The translations under genes and the position numbers were made by a program. From Acidobacteriota bacterium (GTDB taxonomy: Bacteria > Acidobacteriota > Terriglobia > Terriglobales > Acidobacteriaceae), in the NCBI GenBank assembly GCA_003224835.1, contig QHZX01000275.1:1-9081 (forward strand): a stretch of DNA of 9,081 nt, read 5' to 3'. The notes under the pieces were generated by a model. The model made no database searches. It was not told where the DNA came from and saw nothing but the letters and a program-made list of their open reading frames with translations. This document shows, piece by piece, positions 5,488-9,081 of this stretch (positions are counted from its first letter, which is position 1; each line of letters opens with the position of its first letter).

Positions 5488-8172
5488 ATGGCCTACAGAA
5501 TTACATACGTCTTCCTGGTTGCGGTTACCGCAGCCGTGATTGCCGGAAATTCGCGAGCCCAGCAAGGCGCCGACTCTCAGGGACCCATTGATGATTCGCA
5601 AACAACCGCCAATGCGCACCACGTCCTTCTCCGGCAAAAATGGCAGTCAGCCGGACGCAAACTCGCCAGGACCAATTCAGCCGCTTTGCGTGCTCAGGCG
5701 ATTCGGCAAAAGCTACAAATGCGTACAGCTCCTGCTTTGAACGTTGCCGCTAATACAGGCGCATGGGTCTCCTTGGGCCCCAAGCCGCTTCCTTCCGACG
5801 CGAGCGGCACAGGACTGCAGGACTACGGATTTGTTTCCGGCCGCGCAACCGCCGTTGCCATCGATCCCAACGATCTTAGCGGCAACACCGTGTTTGCGGG
5901 AGGCGCATACGCCGGCATCTGGAAATCAACCAACGCCGGCAACCTGAGCCCGAATGCGCCCTCTGTGGTATGGGCTCCCCTGAGCGATACTCAGGCTACT
6001 CTTGCAATCGGCAGCATTGCGGTCCAGCCGCAACTATCGAATCCGAATCCCGCGCGGAGTGTGATTCTGGCCGGAACCGGTGGAACCAACAGCTCGGCTG
6101 ATTCCTACTATGGCCTTGGGATACTTCGCTCTGCTGACGGCGGGCAAACCTGGACACTGATTTCGCAGGACACCACCGGCACAAATTCATTCGCCGGACT
6201 TGGCTTCAGCCGAATTGCATTCAGCACCGCAAACCCGAATCTAGTGCTTGCTGCAGCGGGATCGACTTCGGAAGGCATACTCGAAGGATTGGAAAATCCG
6301 CTCGCGGTCAATCGAGGTTTGTATTATTCGACGAATGCCGGGACAAGTTGGCAAACGACCAACGTGAGCGACTCGGGAATCAGCATCAGTGCTGCTTCTG
6401 CAACCGCTGTCGTTTACAACGCCGCTGCCTCGACCTTCTACGCAGCAATTCGCTTCCATGGATTTTATTCCTCTCCGGACGGCATAAATTGGACTCGCCT
6501 CGCAATCCAGCCCGGTACCGGACTTAGTTCGTTAGTTTGTCCTGCGCAAGCAGTCTCACCGAGTGGTTGTCCAATTTATCGCGGCGAAATCGCAGTCGTA
6601 CCTAATCGCCCAGGTCCTAACAACAGGGGAGAAATGTACGTCTGGTATGTCGATGCGGACTCGGTGGATCAAGGCATTTGGCAAAGCGTCAATGGCGGTG
6701 CGTCCTGGACTCAGATCAATGACTCCGGAATAAACAACTGCGGCGACTTCTTTGGTGGATGCGGAACTGCCCAAGGCACATTCAACTTGACCCTTGCTGC
6801 AGTTCCCAACGCCACCGCAACCGACCTCTACGCAGGCGCCGTGAACATTTACAAGTGCGCGATCACGGATGCTTTTCCTACGTGCAACGGGACTGGGATT
6901 AATACCTTCCTGAATCTGACCCACGCTTACGGATGTAGTGACATTGCTAAAGTACACCCCAATCAGCACGCCATGGATTTCCTGGTGGCGAACGGCTCTG
7001 CGTTTCTTTACTTCGCGAATGATGGCGGCATCTATCGCGCTCTGGATGGTTACACGGGATTAAGCAGCGATACTTGTGGGCTGAGCAACCAATTCGACAG
7101 CTTGAATAGTTCGCTTGGCCCGATGACGCAGTTTGTCTCCGTTTCCCAGTCCTCCACAGATACAAATCTGATCTTCGGAGGCACACAGGACAACGGTGCG
7201 CCGGGAACCGCCTTTTCGCACAGTTCAGGGGCCTGGATCAATGTCAACGCCGGAGATAATGGATTCACTGCGATCAATCCAGCCAACGAGAATGAATGGT
7301 TCATCGCTGCTCCGCCCGATTCCGCTTCCGGTGTGAATCTCTTCCGCTGCGCAAATGGTGTCAGTTGCCATTCGCTCGATTTCCAGAGTGACCAGATCGC
7401 CGACAGCAATGCGATTGGCGGCGACACGGGAGGGTTTTATCTGCCATTCCTGCTCGATCCACAGAATTCCGGCGAGTTGATATTAGGTACATGTCGCATC
7501 TGGCGCGGAGCGACGGTTGGGGGAAGTTTCTCACTTCTCAGCCCCGATTTCGAAACCGGTGGCACTGGTTCCTGTAGCCGTGATGAGATTAATCTAGTGC
7601 GCTCGATTGTGGCCGGACGCGCAAAGAATCCGAACGGTTTGTCAAAAGTTATCTATGCCGGAACCAGCGGCGAAGGACCTGTGATTTCAAGTACGCCCAC
7701 CGGCGGGCACATCTGGGTCACAACCAATGCCGACGGTGGTCCGCTCACCTGGAATGATGTGACCCGGGCGATCAACCCTCAGGGATTTCCAATTTCCAGC
7801 ATTGCACTTGATTCCGCCGATCCGCTGGGCAACACCGCTTACGTTGCCATCATGGGTTTCCACACCTCACATGTTTGGAAGACATCGAACGCAGGAAATT
7901 CGTGGACAGATTTCACCGGCAACTTGCCGGATGCACCTGCGAATTCCGTCATCGTGGATTCAGGACCTTCGCTATCAAATGGCACGGTCTACGTCGGAAC
8001 CGACATCGGCGTCTTCGCGAGTAGCACCGGCACAGCGAACTGGACAGAAGTCGGGCCTCCTTTGGGGCAAGCCGGATTTCTCCCCAATGTTGCGGTGACT
8101 TCACTACAGATTTTCAGCTCGGGTGGATTGAGGCGGCTACGTGCCGCGACTTACGGCCGCGGCATTTGGTAA
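5488..8172 (+). CDS. Secreted BNR/sortilin-like beta-propeller protein, ended by an in-frame TAA
   Basis: Large exported protein of 894 residues up to the stop. The N-terminus is a signal peptide: Arg4, then a hydrophobic run at 7-19, with a likely cut after SRA (22-24). The body carries Asp-box (BNR) repeats of the S-x-D/N-x-G-x-x-W form: RSADGGQTW (214-222), YSTNAGTSW (280-288), SSPDGINW (328-335), QSVNGGASW (399-407) and KTSNAGNSW (798-806). A degenerate first copy is KSTNAG. Such repeats fold as sialidase/VPS10-type propellers. I see no set of catalytic residues proving a sialidase, so a binding or structural role is as likely. The last residues ATYGRGIW are the usual end of this propeller type and in relatives are often followed by Gln. 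Here the next codon is TAA, and Ig-like repeats continue in the same frame. The start lies three bases after the previous stop, with only a weak ribosome site (GTAGAGA). Confidence 0.85.
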   Translation: MAYRITYVFLVAVTAAVIAGNSRAQQGADSQGPIDDSQTTANAHHVLLRQKWQSAGRKLARTNSAALRAQAIRQKLQMRTAPALNVAANTGAWVSLGPKPLPSDASGTGLQDYGFVSGRATAVAIDPNDLSGNTVFAGGAYAGIWKSTNAGNLSPNAPSVVWAPLSDTQATLAIGSIAVQPQLSNPNPARSVILAGTGGTNSSADSYYGLGILRSADGGQTWTLISQDTTGTNSFAGLGFSRIAFSTANPNLVLAAAGSTSEGILEGLENPLAVNRGLYYSTNAGTSWQTTNVSDSGISISAASATAVVYNAAASTFYAAIRFHGFYSSPDGINWTRLAIQPGTGLSSLVCPAQAVSPSGCPIYRGEIAVVPNRPGPNNRGEMYVWYVDADSVDQGIWQSVNGGASWTQINDSGINNCGDFFGGCGTAQGTFNLTLAAVPNATATDLYAGAVNIYKCAITDAFPTCNGTGINTFLNLTHAYGCSDIAKVHPNQHAMDFLVANGSAFLYFANDGGIYRALDGYTGLSSDTCGLSNQFDSLNSSLGPMTQFVSVSQSSTDTNLIFGGTQDNGAPGTAFSHSSGAWINVNAGDNGFTAINPANENEWFIAAPPDSASGVNLFRCANGVSCHSLDFQSDQIADSNAIGGDTGGFYLPFLLDPQNSGELILGTCRIWRGATVGGSFSLLSPDFETGGTGSCSRDEINLVRSIVAGRAKNPNGLSKVIYAGTSGEGPVISSTPTGGHIWVTTNADGGPLTWNDVTRAINPQGFPISSIALDSADPLGNTAYVAIMGFHTSHVWKTSNAGNSWTDFTGNLPDAPANSVIVDSGPSLSNGTVYVGTDIGVFASSTGTANWTEVGPPLGQAGFLPNVAVTSLQIFSSGGLRRLRAATYGRGIW

Positions 8173-9081
8173 TGGAACTTAATCACCAGGCCGAAATTCC
8201 AAATCAATGTTGGCAACAACCCGTTAACAGTCTTTGCCGCGCAAACAGCGGCTTTAAACAGCACGATCTCCGCACTGAATGGATATAGCAGCAGCGTGAA
8301 TGTCAGTTGTGCTGCCGGAGCAACAAACCCGCCACTGAACTGCAGCGCCAATCCGGCTTCAATCCTGCCTAGCACGACTGGTGCAAACTTTCGAGTAAAC
8401 GCCGCCGGCAACCCGGGCGATTATGCATTCAACCTGCACGCGGCCGGCAACGATCCAGCAACCGTCACCCATGACTTTTCCCTTACTTTGCATATTGTAG
8501 ATTTCAACCTGAGCCCGCCGTCGCCCAGTACGGTGAGCGTCACGCCCGGGAATACCAGTGCTGCGGCTTCCTTTTCAGTTTCAGCAGCGGGAAGCTTTGC
8601 TGGTATCGTGACGCTTTCCTGCTCGAATTTACCTACGGGCGCTGCCTGCAAATTCCAGCCGTCAACAACCGTCTCGCCGACCAATGGCAATCCAGTCTCT
8701 GCCACCTTAAATATCACTACTTCGTCGAGCACTCCATTAGGCACGTTCCCGATCACGATCAGCGCCACAACTCCGGGTGCCCCCGCGAAAACGAAAACTA
8801 TTACGCTGGTTGTGGGATCCTCACCCGACTACAGCCTGAATATTTCCAACCCATCGCTCGTGGCTAGCGTGAATTTGTCGGCCCAATTTAATGGCACACT
8901 CTCCGCCATAAATGGGTACCCAAACGCGGTTGCCCTTAGCTGCGGACCCGGTGCTCCTCCAACTTGTACGGTGAACCCTACTAGCGCTACTCCGTCGAGC
9001 GCGGGCACTTCTTTTGCAGTGACGGTCTCAAGCAACATTTCGCAACGTTACATCTTTGACATCGTCGGTGTAGGAAACGAC
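8173..9081 (+). pseudogene. Ig-like repeat continuation of the propeller protein, cut off by a stop codon and by the window edge
   Basis: All 303 codons from 8173 to 9081 are sense codons in the same frame as the propeller gene, and no start codon with a ribosome site opens them. The translation holds about three tandem Ig-like units of roughly 100 residues. The first begins near KFQINVGNNPLTV, with SALNGYSSSVNVSC. The second runs from DFNLSPPSPSTVSVTPG through GIVTLSCSNLPTGAAC and PLGTFPITISATTPG to TITLVV. The third starts DYSLNISNPSLV, with SAINGYPNAVALSC. Each has a paired-Cys pattern after a Gly-Tyr or similar turn. Domains of this type are common C-terminal parts of secreted acidobacterial propeller proteins. 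They most likely belonged to the same polypeptide, giving over 1,190 residues before the window ends. Without readthrough or an unseen internal start they would not be made. Confidence 0.75.

Noticed and set aside
8151..9038. Minus-strand open frames opposite the Ig-like region
   Set aside because: The plus strand gives recognisable Ig-like repeats with regular Cys spacing; the minus frames are compositional shadows.

Overview
The window looks like a chromosomal segment from an Acidobacteriota-type soil bacterium. This is an inference from three things: a large secreted propeller/Ig-like protein, a GT-C glycosyltransferase beside a DUF3467 protein, and an intergenic inverted repeat whose ends read TGTCATCCTGAGC. 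I could not run a search to confirm it. No RNA gene, CRISPR array, prophage or complete insertion sequence is visible.

Layout, left to right. (1) 1-1105, + strand: the 3' part of an ammonium channel gene (amt), then a complete PII signalling protein (glnB/glnK type), the classic nitrogen-sensing pair, followed by a hairpin that could be a terminator. (2) 1238-3183, + strand: a DUF3467 protein and an overlapping multi-membrane-span GT-C (family 39/ArnT-like) glycosyltransferase. No ATG, GTG or TTG lies far enough upstream to include the glycosyltransferase's catalytic DE motif, so it either starts at a CTG overlapping the DUF3467 stop or has lost its start. (3) 3186-3406: a 221-bp nested inverted repeat between two convergent genes. 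(4) 3396-4977, - strand: modB and modC of a molybdate ABC importer, with no modA in view. Both carry internal deletions. modB lacks the EAA loop (in frame). modC lacks the LSGGQ signature segment (with a frameshift), and its C-terminus runs into the repeat. (5) 5027-5059: two direct copies of TGTCACAGAGG in the divergent intergenic region. (6) 5122-9081, + strand: a small putative DNA-binding protein, then three bases later a very large secreted BNR-repeat propeller protein. The propeller is cut by one in-frame TAA, after which 303 sense codons of Ig-like repeats continue in the same frame to the window edge.

The amt-PII pair looks intact and functional. The molybdate importer, as written, should not work: the two deleted segments are those through which permease and ATPase couple and hydrolyse ATP. 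Together with the interrupted propeller gene and the missing glycosyltransferase start, this suggests either local gene decay or a draft/metagenome sequence with small deletions and errors. Separating those two is the main open question. I see no clearly new biological system; the most notable items are the paired mod deletions, the nested repeat that supplies modC's stop codon, and the stop codon at the propeller/Ig boundary.
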